Assembly (NCBI GenBank): GCA_036555325.1 | Contig: DATBLQ010000008.1 | Location: forward strand, 1 to 59,520 | Direction of reading: 5' to 3' | DNA: 59,520 nucleotides | Origin: DATBLQ01 sp036555325 | Lineage (GTDB): Bacteria > Pseudomonadota > Alphaproteobacteria > Rhizobiales > Aestuariivirgaceae | Shown: positions 7,375 through 16,764 of the stretch, piece after piece | Position numbering within the stretch: position 1 is the first letter of the stretch | Layout of the letters: each line of letters begins with the position of its first letter | Notes under the pieces: generated by a model | Databases searched by the model: none | What the model was told of the DNA's origin: nothing | Seen by the model: the letters and a program-made list of their open reading frames with translations, nothing else | Program-made: the position numbers and the translations under genes

Positions 7375-7570
7375 GGGTCGAGTAGATCACGCGTTGTGCA
7401 AACCGGATGTTAAAGGCGAAGCTTAATTTGCTGCGGATTAGAACGGTAAAGCCACCGTTACCAATCCCCCATGAGCCGGAAGATCAAGGTTCGACAATCG
7501 CTTGAGAGGTTTTTGCGACAATCTTTACTTAAATGCACTGCAAGTCTTGAGAAACCATACTGCAAGAACC

Positions 7571-8572
7571 CTAGTTCCCGCGCGCGACGGCCACTTTGAC
7601 CGTCACGGGATAGTGGTCTGATCCAGACCGTTTGCCAATGCGCGCTTCTTCAAGAAGACGTATTTGTGGGCTCACGAAAATATGGTCGATCGCCAATTGG
7701 GGCATCTCTAGATAGCCCGGCCAGCTCGGTATGGAGGTGAGCCTTCGCAACCCGGTACGTTCGGAAAAAATCGACAGCACCCGGGCAAACGGAGTCGCAT
7801 TTAAGTCGCCCATGACCACGAACTTGCCGTTCTGATTTACGTAGTCAGCAAGCTCGCTCATCTGAATGAACTGCGCGCGCACATGTGGTGCCCTGATTGT
7901 ATGCACTCCGACAATGTTCAATCCCGAGACACGCCCGCCCAAGGTAGCGCGTATGAGCGGAGGTCCCTTCCAGATGCCCTTTGCCTCGGATGATACGATT
8001 GGGATTTTTGAGATGATCGCGAAATGGCAGTACCGCGTTTGCGCACAATCTGCAGTATACGGATACTCCTTTTTTAGAAGATCGAGTGCGACACGCTTGT
8101 TCTCGCCAAATTCGATGAGCACCGCAACGTCCGGCTCGAGCCGGCGGATCTCGCTGACAATTTGCTCGGTATCATCATTAACAAGACGAGTGTTGAACGT
8201 CAGCAGACGCAACTGCTCCTCGCCGGGTTGTGCAGTGCCGATAACATGCACATCAGCGCTGCGAAATTGTGCATAGGCGCCGATGCCTGCAAAGGCGAAC
8301 AACGAGAGTACGATAGCGGTGAAAACTCGCGCAAAAGGCATGAAGTAGCCGATGGCAAACGCGACGGTGAGAATGGCAAAATGAAGGGTGAAGTGATTGA
8401 GAACGTCAAATGAGAGCCAAAGCTGGGAAAAACGCGTAGCGATCAACAGCCCTCCGAACACAAGCAGGCCCAGTATGCACCGCAGCCGACCCCGGTTCGG
8501 CCGTCGTCTCGGCGTCACCTGCTGTTGCGGTTGCGCAATCGCGGTGCGCGGAATGTCTTCATAGTCGTCCAT
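7571..8572 (-). CDS. Membrane-anchored endonuclease/exonuclease/phosphatase (EEP) family protein
   Basis: 333 residues from the ATG at 8572 (a GTG six bases earlier is an alternative). A basic Pro/Arg-rich cytoplasmic start is followed by three membrane helices (about residues 30-105). The rest is an EEP domain: RLLTFNTRL, a metal-binding Glu in the AVLIEFGEN strand, VMGDLNATP, IDHIFVS and GSDHYPV hold the catalytic Asp/Asn/His set. Members act on phosphodiesters of nucleic acids, inositol phosphates or lipids; the substrate here is unknown. The topology (helices first, catalytic domain after) is that of many uncharacterised bacterial EEP membrane proteins and suggests activity at the periplasmic face. 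Confidence 0.8.
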   Translation of the reverse strand: MDDYEDIPRTAIAQPQQQVTPRRRPNRGRLRCILGLLVFGGLLIATRFSQLWLSFDVLNHFTLHFAILTVAFAIGYFMPFARVFTAIVLSLFAFAGIGAYAQFRSADVHVIGTAQPGEEQLRLLTFNTRLVNDDTEQIVSEIRRLEPDVAVLIEFGENKRVALDLLKKEYPYTADCAQTRYCHFAIISKIPIVSSEAKGIWKGPPLIRATLGGRVSGLNIVGVHTIRAPHVRAQFIQMSELADYVNQNGKFVVMGDLNATPFARVLSIFSERTGLRRLTSIPSWPGYLEMPQLAIDHIFVSPQIRLLEEARIGKRSGSDHYPVTVKVAVARGN

Positions 8573-8621
8573 CGTCACGCAAATTCCCGGAGGGGTTTTT
8601 CTAAGCCCCCTGCCCGGCCCC

Positions 8622-10112
8622 CTATTCTAGGTCGAGACCTCTTCGTAGCAGTTCATTGACTGTCTGCGGATTGGCCTTGCCCCCCGTTGCTTTCATCACC
8701 TGTCCCACGAACCAGCCAAGCAGATTGGGCTTGCTCTTGGCTTGCTTCGCTTTATCAGGATTCGCCTCAATAATCTCCCTCACCGCCCTCTCGATGGCGT
8801 CGCTATCCGTAAGCTGCTTCAGGCCGCGTTCTTCCACGATTATTCGCGGGTCGCCCCCTTGCGCCCAAACGATCTCGAAAACGTCCTTGGCAGTCTTTCC
8901 CGAGATACTCTTGTCGGCAACGAGGTCAAGCAGGTATCCCAGTTGTTCGGCAGATACTGGGCTTTTCGTTATCGGCAAACCCTGCTTGTTGAGACGTCCG
9001 AACAGCTCGTTGATGACCCAGTTGGCGGTGAGCTTGCCGTCGCGACCATGCGCAACGGACTCGAAAAATTCGGCCGTCTCCCGTTCCGCCACCAGAACAC
9101 CGGCATCGTAGGGGGAGATACCATAGGCCACAATGAACCTGGCCTTCTTCTCATCGGGCAGTTCCGGCAATGACGCGGCGATGCTCGCGATCCAATCCTC
9201 GCTGAGCTCCAAGGGCAACAAGTCGGGATCGGGAAAGTAGCGATAATCATGCGCTTCTTCCTTTGAACGCATCGATCGCGTCTCACCCTTTCTCGCGTCG
9301 AACAGGCGGGTCTCCTGGTCAATTGTCCCACCGTCCTCGATGATACCGATCTGTCGCCGCGCCTCGTAGTCGATCGCCTGTCCAATGAAGCGGATCGAAT
9401 TCACATTCTTGATTTCGCACCGCGTCCCAAGACTCTCGCCGGGCCGCCTCACTGACACATTGATGTCAGCCCTCAGCGAACCCTGCTCCATGTTGCCATC
9501 GCAGGTTCCGAGGTAGCGCATGATAGCGCGAAGCTTTGTCACGTAAGCCTTGGCTTCTTCCGCCGATCGCAAATCCGGCTTGGACACGATCTCCATCAAT
9601 CCCACCCCCGATCGGTTGAGGTCGACGTAGCTTTGCGTCGGATGCTGGTCATGAAGAGACTTTCCGGCATCCTGCTCAAGGTGCAACCTTTCGATGCCTA
9701 CCGTCACCTGCCCTTCAGGCATATCCACCGTGACTCGCCCTTCTCCAACGATCGGCTGCTTGTACTGACTGATCTGGTACCCTTGCGGCAAATCTGGGTA
9801 GAAGTAGTTCTTACGGTCGAACACCGATCGACTGTTGATCTTTGCTTTGAGGCCCAGCCCCGTACGAATCGCCTGCTCGACGCAAAAACGGTTGATGACC
9901 GGCAACATGCCCGGCATCGCCGCGTCGACCAATGAAACATGCGAATTAGGCTCCCCCCCGAATTCCGCTGAGGCGCCGGAAAAGAGCTTTGACTTCGACG
10001 TGACCTGCGCGTGCACTTCCATGCCGATCACGACTTCCCAATCGCCCGTGGCACCGCCAACCAGCTGATGTTTTGCTGCGGCACGCGCTTCCGACTCCAC
10101 CATCCGCTCCAT
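8622..10112 (-). CDS. gatB: Aspartyl/glutamyl-tRNA amidotransferase subunit B
   Basis: 496 residues from the ATG at 10112; an in-frame ATG at 10103 is equally possible. GatB is the part of GatCAB that binds mischarged Glu-tRNA(Gln) or Asp-tRNA(Asn), phosphorylates the acyl group and transfers ammonia delivered by GatA. Seen are the N-terminal cradle motifs VVIGMEVHAQ, DRKNYFYPDLPQGYQISQY and RADINVSVR, and a C-terminal YqeY-like tail ending NELLRRGLDLE. Length is normal. gatC and gatA, which often precede gatB, are not here, so the complex is encoded at two loci. Confidence 0.95.
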   Translation of the reverse strand: MERMVESEARAAAKHQLVGGATGDWEVVIGMEVHAQVTSKSKLFSGASAEFGGEPNSHVSLVDAAMPGMLPVINRFCVEQAIRTGLGLKAKINSRSVFDRKNYFYPDLPQGYQISQYKQPIVGEGRVTVDMPEGQVTVGIERLHLEQDAGKSLHDQHPTQSYVDLNRSGVGLMEIVSKPDLRSAEEAKAYVTKLRAIMRYLGTCDGNMEQGSLRADINVSVRRPGESLGTRCEIKNVNSIRFIGQAIDYEARRQIGIIEDGGTIDQETRLFDARKGETRSMRSKEEAHDYRYFPDPDLLPLELSEDWIASIAASLPELPDEKKARFIVAYGISPYDAGVLVAERETAEFFESVAHGRDGKLTANWVINELFGRLNKQGLPITKSPVSAEQLGYLLDLVADKSISGKTAKDVFEIVWAQGGDPRIIVEERGLKQLTDSDAIERAVREIIEANPDKAKQAKSKPNLLGWFVGQVMKATGGKANPQTVNELLRRGLDLE

Positions 10113-10250
10113 TTTCTTGTGGCACAAACGACGGCCAGCCCCGCTGGACGCCGACATGGCACACTGAAAGTTGATTGCCGCCCCTCGGGGTCCGCCGGTC
10201 TCTTCGTAGTCGGTCTTCTCCCGGGCATCAACCCCCGGAAAGCGCTAATC

Positions 10251-10754
10251 TCAAAGAGCTGATCGGATTGCGGACGCCGTGTCGAAATACTCGAAAAATC
10301 CGACGACCTTGCCGCGCTTGAAATCCCAAATGTCCACCTTGGGCGACATGAAAGACTTTCCCGTGCGGCGATGACGAAACGAACACTCTGCCACGACGAC
10401 TACAGTGTGGTTCTGAGCGATAATGCGCTCAACATCGAAAAACACGAGCTCCCAGTCGTTGCTCAGGCTCTCGAAGTAGCCACGCACGTTGGGCTTGGTA
10501 AGCGGTTCCTTTGCGAAATTGAGCCCATGCAGGCCATTTGCAATCGAACGCCAGACAACATCGTCCGCCAGAAGCGATAAAATCTCGCCAACATTGCCGC
10601 CCTTGGTCTCACCCCAGCGTTTGTAGATTCCCTTGAGTAGCGCAACATATTGATCGGTGGCTCCCTCCGGGGGTGCCCGTTTGGCAGAGGTTTTGGCCTT
10701 TTTCGACAATGACTTTTTGGCAACGGGTTTAGCTTTCGCTGATTTTTTCGCCAT
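10251..10754 (-). CDS. NTF2/SnoaL-like protein with a Lys/Ala-rich histone H1-like tail
   Basis: 167 residues from the ATG at 10754. The first 30 residues are almost only Lys, Ala, Ser and Pro (MAKKSAKAKPVAKKSLSKKA), like the basic tails of bacterial H1-type proteins. From about residue 34 (YVALLKGIYKRWGETKGGNV) follows a SnoaL/NTF2-like fold with the usual LLADDVVWRS and KVDIWDFKRGKVVGFFEYFD strands. NTF2-like domains bind small ligands or catalyse varied reactions, so no function can be assigned. The basic tail may contact nucleic acid; that is inference. An upstream ATG at 10766 would add four residues. Confidence 0.75.
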   Translation of the reverse strand: MAKKSAKAKPVAKKSLSKKAKTSAKRAPPEGATDQYVALLKGIYKRWGETKGGNVGEILSLLADDVVWRSIANGLHGLNFAKEPLTKPNVRGYFESLSNDWELVFFDVERIIAQNHTVVVVAECSFRHRRTGKSFMSPKVDIWDFKRGKVVGFFEYFDTASAIRSAL

Positions 10755-10860
10755 CGATTCCACCATCCCGAGCGCACTCTATCAATTTCGCCGCTGAATG
10801 TGGAGATAGAGCTAAGTTATTGCACTTGTTAACCTTTCCATGATGCAAGCACGTTCGAGC

Positions 10861-13578
10861 TTAACTTGCCTGGGAAAATCTTCTGAGCGCTTCAGATATT
10901 CGCTGCCGCCGCAGCTCCAGTTGGTGTTTGCGCTCGCGGGCCTCTTCCAGAACGTGTTCCGGCGCCTTGGCGACGAAACCTTCATTTGCGAGCCGGCCGG
11001 CAATTTGCTCCACATCGGCGCCAAGGCGGGCCATTTCCTTTTCTAGCCGCAGCTTTTCGCCCTGTAGATCGACGACACCTTGCAGTGGCAATGCGATGAT
11101 TGCCTCCCCCAGTACGATCTGCGCTGCTCCGGGGGGAGCCTTTTGGGCAAATGCGATGGAGTCGAGGCGGGCAAGTCGGGTAATTTCCGTCATCCAGGCG
11201 GAAGCCCGCCGGCGGCTTTCGGCATTTGCGCCAACGACGATGGCCGGAATCTTGGCGCTTGCCGGTACGTTCATTTCCGCTCTGACGGAACGAACTTCCG
11301 AGATGAAATCGAGGGTCCATCGCAGTTCGGCATCGGCCTTTGCATCGCCAAGTCCTCTATACCGCGGCCAGGGCGCCAGTATCAGTGGCGTTTCCCGCGG
11401 TGGTCCGCCTTCCGCCGTCTTTTGCCAGAGTTCTTCGCTGATGAACGGCATGAAGGGATGTAGAAGGAGGAGGACTTGGTCAAGCACCCAAGCAGTCGCC
11501 TCTCGCGTCTCGGTTTTGGCGTCCTCAACATCTCCGGCAAGTATTGGTTTGATCAGCTCCAAATACCAATCGCAGAAGACGTGCCAGACGAAATTATACA
11601 CGGCAGCCGCTGCTTCGTTGTAGCGATGATCTTCAATGGCCTTGGTAATTGCATCTCGCGTTCTCGCAACTTCGCCCGCGATCCAGCGATTGACCTGTAG
11701 CCGCAATGCGACGGGATCAAAATCCGCCGCACGGACACATTGATTCATTTCGGCAAAGCGTGCCGCATTCCACAGCTTGGTTGCAAAGTTGCGGTAACCC
11801 TCAACCCGCTGGACCGAAAGCTTGATGTCGCGGCCCTGCGCTGCCATCGCCGTCAGCGTAAAGCGAAGCGCGTCGGCACCGAACTTGTCGATGAGTTCCA
11901 GTGGGTCCATGACGTTGCCCTTCGACTTGGACATCTTTTGTCCCTTTTCATCTCGAACGAGCGCATGGATGTAGACCGTGTGGAATGGAACCAGCGGTTT
12001 TCCTTGTGGGTCCGTGATGAAGTGAAGGCCCATCATCATCATGCGGGCAACCCAAAAGAAGATGATGTCGAAGCCTGTTACCAAAACATCGGTTGGATAG
12101 TACCGTTTGAGTTCGGTGGTTTGGGCGGGCCAGCCCAGCGTAGAAAACGGCCACAGCGCCGAAGAGAACCAAGTATCGAGCACATCCTCGTCGCGCGTGA
12201 GATTTACTCTGGTCCCGTAGTGGCTATAGGCACTTTCGAGTGCAAGGTTTTCGGTTTCCTCGACGAATACCTTGCCATCGGGCCCATACCAGGCAGGAAT
12301 CTGGTGTCCCCACCACAGTTGACGCGAAATGCACCACGGTTGGATTTTCCGCATCCATTCGAAATATGTCTTCTCCCATTGCTTTGGTACAAACGCCGTC
12401 TCGCCTTTTTCGACCGCCTCGATGGCGGGCTCTGCCAGCTTGGCAGCGTTCACGTACCATTGCTCTGTGAGCCACGGCTCGATGACGATTCCCGATCGAT
12501 CGCCGTGGGGAACCTGGTAGCTGTGTGGCTCGACCTTCGAGCAAAGACCCCGGGACTCCATCATCGCCACAACCCGCTTCCGGGCTTCGAAGCGGTCGAG
12601 ACCATGCAACGCCAGCGTCTCGTCCGAAACATCGGCATGGGCGCTAAAATCTGCATTCCCGGCAAGAGAAAGCTTGGCGAACTGATCGAAGATATTGATC
12701 ATCCTCAGTCCGTGGCGCCTGCCAACTTCGAAATCGTTGAAATCGTGTGCCGGAGTTATTTTTACTGCTCCAGTTCCTTTTTCAGGATCGGTCGATTCAT
12801 CCGCCACCACCGGAATTCGACGGCCCACCAGAGGGAGGACGACCTCTTTGCCTACAAATTCTGCGTATCGCGGATCATTCGGATGCACCGCAACACCGGA
12901 ATCACCCAGCATTGTTTCCGGCCGCGTCGTGGCGACAGTAATCCTGCGCGATCGATCATCCGCCAACGGATAGTCGAAAAACCAGAGCTGCCCCTTGGTC
13001 TCCACCTGCTGCACTTCGAGATCGGATACGGCGGTAAGAAGCTTAGGATCCCAATTCACCAGGCGCTTGTCTTTATAGATCAGGCCCTCCTTGTAGAGCT
13101 GCACGAAAACCTTGATGACCGCCTGTGACAATCCTTCATCCATGGTGAAGCGCTCACGGCTCCAGTCGCATGAAGCGCCCAAGCGCCGAAGCTGCAGGCT
13201 GATCAGGCCGCCTGAATGTGCCTTCCATTCCCACACCCGCTGAACGAACGCCTCGCGCCCCATCGTGCGCCGATCGCTTCGGTTCTCCTGTTGCAGCAAG
13301 CGCTCGACAACCATTTGCGTAGCGATGCCGGCATGATCGGTTCCCGGCTGCCACAACACGTCTTTGCCGCGCATGCGCTCAAATCGCACAAGGATGTCCT
13401 GAATGGTGTTGTTCAGGGCATGCCCCATGTGAAGCGACCCCGTGACATTGGGTGGCGGTATCACGATCGAGAACGGGGCAGCATGGGGGCGCAAGCCGCA
13501 TTTGAAGGCGCCTTGATCTTCCCATTGCTTGTAGAGCCGCGACTCTATTTCAGCGGGGTTGAAAGTTTTTTCCAGCAT
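10861..13578 (-). CDS. valS: Valyl-tRNA synthetase
   Basis: 905 residues from the ATG at 13578 (MLEKTFNPAEIESR, the normal family start). It charges tRNA(Val) with valine in the cytoplasm and edits Thr-tRNA(Val). Seen are the class I signature PPNVTGSLHMGHALNN, the CP1 editing domain (VATTRPETMLGD, LPLVGRRIPV), the KMSKS loop (GQKMSKSKGNVMDP), the anticodon-binding region and the C-terminal coiled coil (LRLEKEMARLGADVEQIAGR) specific to ValRS. It lies directly downstream of the PopZ-type gene, an order conserved in alphaproteobacteria. Confidence 0.97.
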   Translation of the reverse strand: MLEKTFNPAEIESRLYKQWEDQGAFKCGLRPHAAPFSIVIPPPNVTGSLHMGHALNNTIQDILVRFERMRGKDVLWQPGTDHAGIATQMVVERLLQQENRSDRRTMGREAFVQRVWEWKAHSGGLISLQLRRLGASCDWSRERFTMDEGLSQAVIKVFVQLYKEGLIYKDKRLVNWDPKLLTAVSDLEVQQVETKGQLWFFDYPLADDRSRRITVATTRPETMLGDSGVAVHPNDPRYAEFVGKEVVLPLVGRRIPVVADESTDPEKGTGAVKITPAHDFNDFEVGRRHGLRMINIFDQFAKLSLAGNADFSAHADVSDETLALHGLDRFEARKRVVAMMESRGLCSKVEPHSYQVPHGDRSGIVIEPWLTEQWYVNAAKLAEPAIEAVEKGETAFVPKQWEKTYFEWMRKIQPWCISRQLWWGHQIPAWYGPDGKVFVEETENLALESAYSHYGTRVNLTRDEDVLDTWFSSALWPFSTLGWPAQTTELKRYYPTDVLVTGFDIIFFWVARMMMMGLHFITDPQGKPLVPFHTVYIHALVRDEKGQKMSKSKGNVMDPLELIDKFGADALRFTLTAMAAQGRDIKLSVQRVEGYRNFATKLWNAARFAEMNQCVRAADFDPVALRLQVNRWIAGEVARTRDAITKAIEDHRYNEAAAAVYNFVWHVFCDWYLELIKPILAGDVEDAKTETREATAWVLDQVLLLLHPFMPFISEELWQKTAEGGPPRETPLILAPWPRYRGLGDAKADAELRWTLDFISEVRSVRAEMNVPASAKIPAIVVGANAESRRRASAWMTEITRLARLDSIAFAQKAPPGAAQIVLGEAIIALPLQGVVDLQGEKLRLEKEMARLGADVEQIAGRLANEGFVAKAPEHVLEEARERKHQLELRRQRISEALRRFSQAS

Positions 13579-13673
13579 GTCGCGTCCATTTGCACCGAAG
13601 TGCAAAGAGGTGGCGTTGAGTTTTCGCGGCTATAAACACCAGCTTTCGGCTGGTTGCAACCGGCGCAATCGAT

Positions 13674-14528
13674 TTAGCGACCGCGGCGGGCAACCCGCTC
13701 GATTTCCTCCCGGACAAGCTGTTCCACCAGGCGTGGCAGATTTTGATCCAGCCATTGCTTGAGCATCGGCCGGAGCAACTCGCGAGCGATGTCATCGATG
13801 CTGCGCCCGCCCCCCTCGCTGCCGAACATCTGTTCAGCCAGGTGGCGGAACGCGTTGGCTGCCACTGTGCTCGCTTCGGGCGAGATCATGCCTTCGGAAG
13901 GGGCTCCAGAGCTTGGCCGATAGGCTTTTGCAGGCGGTTTCCCAGGAGCGAATGTCGCGCGGGCTCCACTCGTTCCCCGCCCTGCCGAATCGGACCCAAC
14001 GCGCGTCGGATAGACCGGTTCGGACCGGCGCGGCATGGCAGGCAAGATCGTTGGCCGGCCCTTAACGGCTGGTCTCGCCGTTTCAAGCTCTTCGCTCTTG
14101 CGCGTTGAAGGAGGTTCCGCGCCGAGTGCTTCGTTTTCGTCTCCGCCGAGCAAGTCCGCGAAGGTCTGCGATTTGGACTCCACAGGGGTTCGGGAGGTCG
14201 ATACCAGTCTGATTGAGGGGCCCGGCGGTGCGGTTAAAGTAGGGTCTTCGCGATTGATCTCCCGAGCAATTTTTTCCCGCAGAGCCACGATTTCATTCGA
14301 CTGCACAGCTCTCCGGTCAAGATTGCGCTCAAGCGTATCTCGGCTTGCCGCTGGTTGATTTCTGCCGTGGCCAAGAGCCCCGGGCACCATCAACTTGACC
14401 CGTCCTTGATCTCCTTCCTCCAATTCCACGCTTGGCAAATCCATGCCTTCATCGTGAATCGCACGTCTGATGGACGCCAGAAGATCGTCCGTTCCAGGTT
14501 CCGCCGCCACTTGATCCGCCCTGCCCAT
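13674..14528 (-). CDS. popZ: PopZ-type polar organizing protein (DUF2497)
   Basis: 284 residues. PopZ forms a polar matrix that anchors the chromosomal ParB/parS complex and recruits cell-cycle regulators in alphaproteobacteria. The N-terminus has the conserved short helix DDLLASIRRAI, followed by a long disordered Pro/Ser/Glu/Arg-rich spacer (about residues 40-220). The C-terminal helices DIARELLRPMLKQWLDQNLP and LVEQLVREEIERVARRG are the family oligomerisation region. The spacer is longer than in Caulobacter PopZ, as is usual in rhizobial relatives. It sits just upstream of valS. The name rests on family membership; polar function is not shown here. Confidence 0.85.
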   Translation of the reverse strand: MGRADQVAAEPGTDDLLASIRRAIHDEGMDLPSVELEEGDQGRVKLMVPGALGHGRNQPAASRDTLERNLDRRAVQSNEIVALREKIAREINREDPTLTAPPGPSIRLVSTSRTPVESKSQTFADLLGGDENEALGAEPPSTRKSEELETARPAVKGRPTILPAMPRRSEPVYPTRVGSDSAGRGTSGARATFAPGKPPAKAYRPSSGAPSEGMISPEASTVAANAFRHLAEQMFGSEGGGRSIDDIARELLRPMLKQWLDQNLPRLVEQLVREEIERVARRGR

Positions 14529-14727
14529 TCATTGCCTCAAATTCGAAGTTTTCCCCGACGATTGGGGATTGGTTAAAACAGTGTCTCTTATGCAATACCT
14601 CGACGGCACTCACCTGATAGTCATGTATTTTCAACCTGATTCGCGCCAAAAGGCTAGCCGATTGTGCAGCCAAGCCAGACAATCTCATTGTTAGAAAAAG
14701 AAATTTCCTGTTTGTGGGGATTATTAA

Positions 14728-15411
14728 TCACAGTTTCGGACGCTCGAAATGAAAAGGCGCCTTGTCCGAATCGAAGCCCGGCAAACGGGGCACCGACGCA
14801 TCGAACGCATACCTCAGGCTAAATCCACCGTCGCGTGTGAAAATGGCGACTTGTCCCACCTCATATCGGCCAACCACCGCCGCGAGCCGCCCCGGATTCT
14901 TTAGTTGTGCCAAGAGAGCCAGCGGCGGTTCGGGTATGCTCCCGTTGACGCAAATTGCATCGAAGGGTGCTTCTGCCGGATACCCTTCGGCAAACTCGCC
15001 CGTGACCACTGTCAAGTTTGCCAGGCCCAGTCTTGCAAGTGCTTGCCGGGCCTTGTTCGCCAGAGCCGGATCGCTCTCAAGCCCAATGACATTATTCCCC
15101 AAGGTGGCGAAAACGGCGGTCGAGTAGCCGGTTCCGCATCCAACGTCGAGAATCTTGTGGCCTGGGTTTAGATCCAACAGCTGCGCAAGCCGAGCGAAGG
15201 TCATCGGCTCGATCAGGTAGCGGCCGCTGCCGTCGGGCTGGATAGTGCCGATCGCGATATCCTCATCCATATAGGCCAGGACACGCTGCGCTGGCGGGAC
15301 GAAATCTTCGCGGGGTAGCGTGGCCATGGCCGCAATTACCCGCTCGTCGGTAACCCCGTTGGGTCGAATCTGAGATTCGATCATTTTGGCGCGCGCCAGA
15401 GCGTAGTCCAT
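14728..15411 (-). CDS. pcm: Protein-L-isoaspartate O-methyltransferase family protein
   Basis: 227 residues from the ATG at 15411. The family methylates isoaspartyl residues in damaged proteins with S-adenosylmethionine. Seen are KMIESQIRPNGVTDERVIAA at the N-terminus, the acceptor-site segment PDGSGRYLIEPMTFARLAQL and SAM motif I KILDVGCGTGYSTA, with post-I Asp/Glu in NVIGLESDPA. In rhizobial relatives this gene normally lies next to tolC, which is followed by the PopZ-type gene and valS; here 200 bp separate it from popZ and tolC is absent. Some homologues have lost activity, so the enzyme role is likely but not certain. Confidence 0.85.
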   Translation of the reverse strand: MDYALARAKMIESQIRPNGVTDERVIAAMATLPREDFVPPAQRVLAYMDEDIAIGTIQPDGSGRYLIEPMTFARLAQLLDLNPGHKILDVGCGTGYSTAVFATLGNNVIGLESDPALANKARQALARLGLANLTVVTGEFAEGYPAEAPFDAICVNGSIPEPPLALLAQLKNPGRLAAVVGRYEVGQVAIFTRDGGFSLRYAFDASVPRLPGFDSDKAPFHFERPKL

Positions 15412-15549
15412 CTTGTGAAGATTCCTCGAAGCGTTCCCCAAAAGTGATAACGGTTACGGCTTGCTCTGCAAATAGGGCAAGGCCGGAGGGGCTCGTGACC
15501 AACGGTTGTTTCTTCCCCCGTCGTCGACTATAACCCTCAAGCGCAAGGG

Positions 15550-15623
15550 GGCCTCGTGGCGGAGTGGCTACGCAGCGGACTGCAAATCCGTCTACCTCGG
15601 TTCGATTCCGGGCGAGGCCTCCA
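15550..15623 (+). tRNA. tRNA-Cys (GCA)
   Basis: 74 nt with acceptor stem GGCCTCG/CGAGGCC, anticodon GCA in GGACTGCAAATCC, T-loop TTCGATT, discriminator U and an encoded CCA. Confidence 0.95.
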
Positions 15624-15650
15624 GCCGTCCGTCACAACCAACCCCAAGCT

Positions 15651-15971
15651 TCAACCACGGCCAAATGGTCGGCCACCGGCTTGGTGACCATCCTTGTGCC
15701 TGCGTCTGTTGCCGCAGCCTAGCCGCGCCGCAACCGATGGATAATTCGCTTTCAACCATTGTCCAATCCGGACTTCGGCATGGCGCCGCCAGCGCCTCAC
15801 GATCGGCAGGTCCACAGAAAGGACGAGAAGTCCCAAAGGGATCATCCAGAAACCAAGAACGGGAAGAAAGCCGAGAACGCCGAATAGAATGAGAACTATG
15901 CCGATCAAGATCCTCAGGGCACGGTTTTTCGGCAGATCTATCCTTCGCCCCGCGAGTTTTACTTTCGCCAT
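15651..15971 (-). CDS. Small membrane protein, PGPGW-like
   Basis: 106 residues. After a basic start (MAKVKLAGRRIDLPKNRALR) come two closely spaced membrane helices (ILIGIVLILFGVLGFLPVLG and FWMIPLGLLVLSVDLP), a pattern like the PGPGW family of putative transmembrane proteins, though the name-giving motif is altered. A basic helix and a low-complexity tail follow. Function is unknown. The gene fills the gap between tRNA-Cys and tRNA-Asn on the opposite strand. Confidence 0.65.
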   Translation of the reverse strand: MAKVKLAGRRIDLPKNRALRILIGIVLILFGVLGFLPVLGFWMIPLGLLVLSVDLPIVRRWRRHAEVRIGQWLKANYPSVAARLGCGNRRRHKDGHQAGGRPFGRG

Positions 15972-16030
15972 GGGCTCACAAATAGAAGGCGGGGAAGTCG
16001 CCTACAAGAGGCCAACTTTAGGAAAAGGCT

Positions 16031-16059
16031 TTGCGCACCAACACCCTGTTTGGTATACC
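16031..16059 (+). promoter_or_regulatory. Probable promoter of tRNA-Asn
   Basis: TTGCGC (16031-16036) and TATACC (16054-16059) with a 17-bp spacer lie 12 bp ahead of the tRNA 5' end, the usual distance for a stable RNA promoter. Confidence 0.5.
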
Positions 16060-16071
16060 CTCTGTCGAAGA

Positions 16072-16147
16072 TCCCCGATAGCTCAGTTGGTAGAGCATTC
16101 GACTGTTAATCGAATGGCCGCTGGTTCGAGTCCAGCTCGGGGAGCCA
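16072..16147 (+). tRNA. tRNA-Asn (GUU)
   Basis: 76 nt with acceptor stem TCCCCGA/TCGGGGA, anticodon GTT in CGACTGTTAATCG, T-loop TTCGAGT, discriminator G and an encoded CCA. Confidence 0.96.
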
Positions 16148-16451
16148 GTTTTTATCAAGCATTTGCGTGGTGACCTCGGCGCCTGGCAGCGCCGGGGTTC
16201 CGCTGGGGTTCCAACGATGCAGCAAACCCCGGTTCGGCGGAACACCCTTATATGGCCCGCGATTCGCCTCTGACCACCTCAACACCTATCTGAAAGCCGT
16301 GCCTCGCAATCGATCGGCTATGCCGGCGTAGATCCCTGTGCTTTCCACGAGAACCTCCCGACAGGAAAATGACATTGGCTCCGAGTGACAAAGACTTTTA
16401 AGGGGGCCTTGGGGCCCTTGTGGGGTCGCGATCCGCCCCGCAATTCTCGTC
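16148..16451. other. Intergenic stretch after tRNA-Asn
   Basis: It contains a GC-rich hairpin (GGCGC...GCGCC near 16178-16193) without a clear T-run and a G-rich run near 16400-16425. I see no coding frame that can be supported. Confidence 0.4.
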
Positions 16452-16673
16452 CTACTCGAATTCCTGAATTTGCTGTTCGATGCTCCGTTGATGCGCAGCC
16501 ATCGCGTCAGCCGACACCCAGAGCCTTTCGAGAAGGGCCTGAGCCTCGCGCGTGTCCGCGCCTTTGCTCATCAGGTCGCTGATGATCTGCTCCTGCTGTC
16601 TGATAACTTGCTGCGCCTCAGCCAAGTGGCGACTGGCGAGCGACAGCAGCTGGTGAAATCTCTGCTTATCCAT
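16452..16673 (-). CDS. Small helical hypothetical protein
   Basis: 73 residues, entirely helical and charged (LLSLASRHLAEAQQVIRQQE, AQALLERLWVSADAMAAHQR), without membrane segment or signal peptide. Codon use and clean amphipathic helices suggest a real gene. It resembles short coiled-coil proteins frequent in rhizobial genomes; function unknown. Confidence 0.6.
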   Translation of the reverse strand: MDKQRFHQLLSLASRHLAEAQQVIRQQEQIISDLMSKGADTREAQALLERLWVSADAMAAHQRSIEQQIQEFE

Positions 16674-16764
16674 GAGTGAAATCCACCCCGCCGTGGCCCC
16701 TCAGCCGCTTAGCAGGAATGCCTATGGTCCAGGGATGGTTCCAGGAAATGTCAGCAGTCCGGCT

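Noticed and set aside
11740..13128. 462-codon open frame on the plus strand
   Set aside because: It lies wholly opposite valS, has no domain or ribosome site and is a shadow of a GC-rich synthetase gene.
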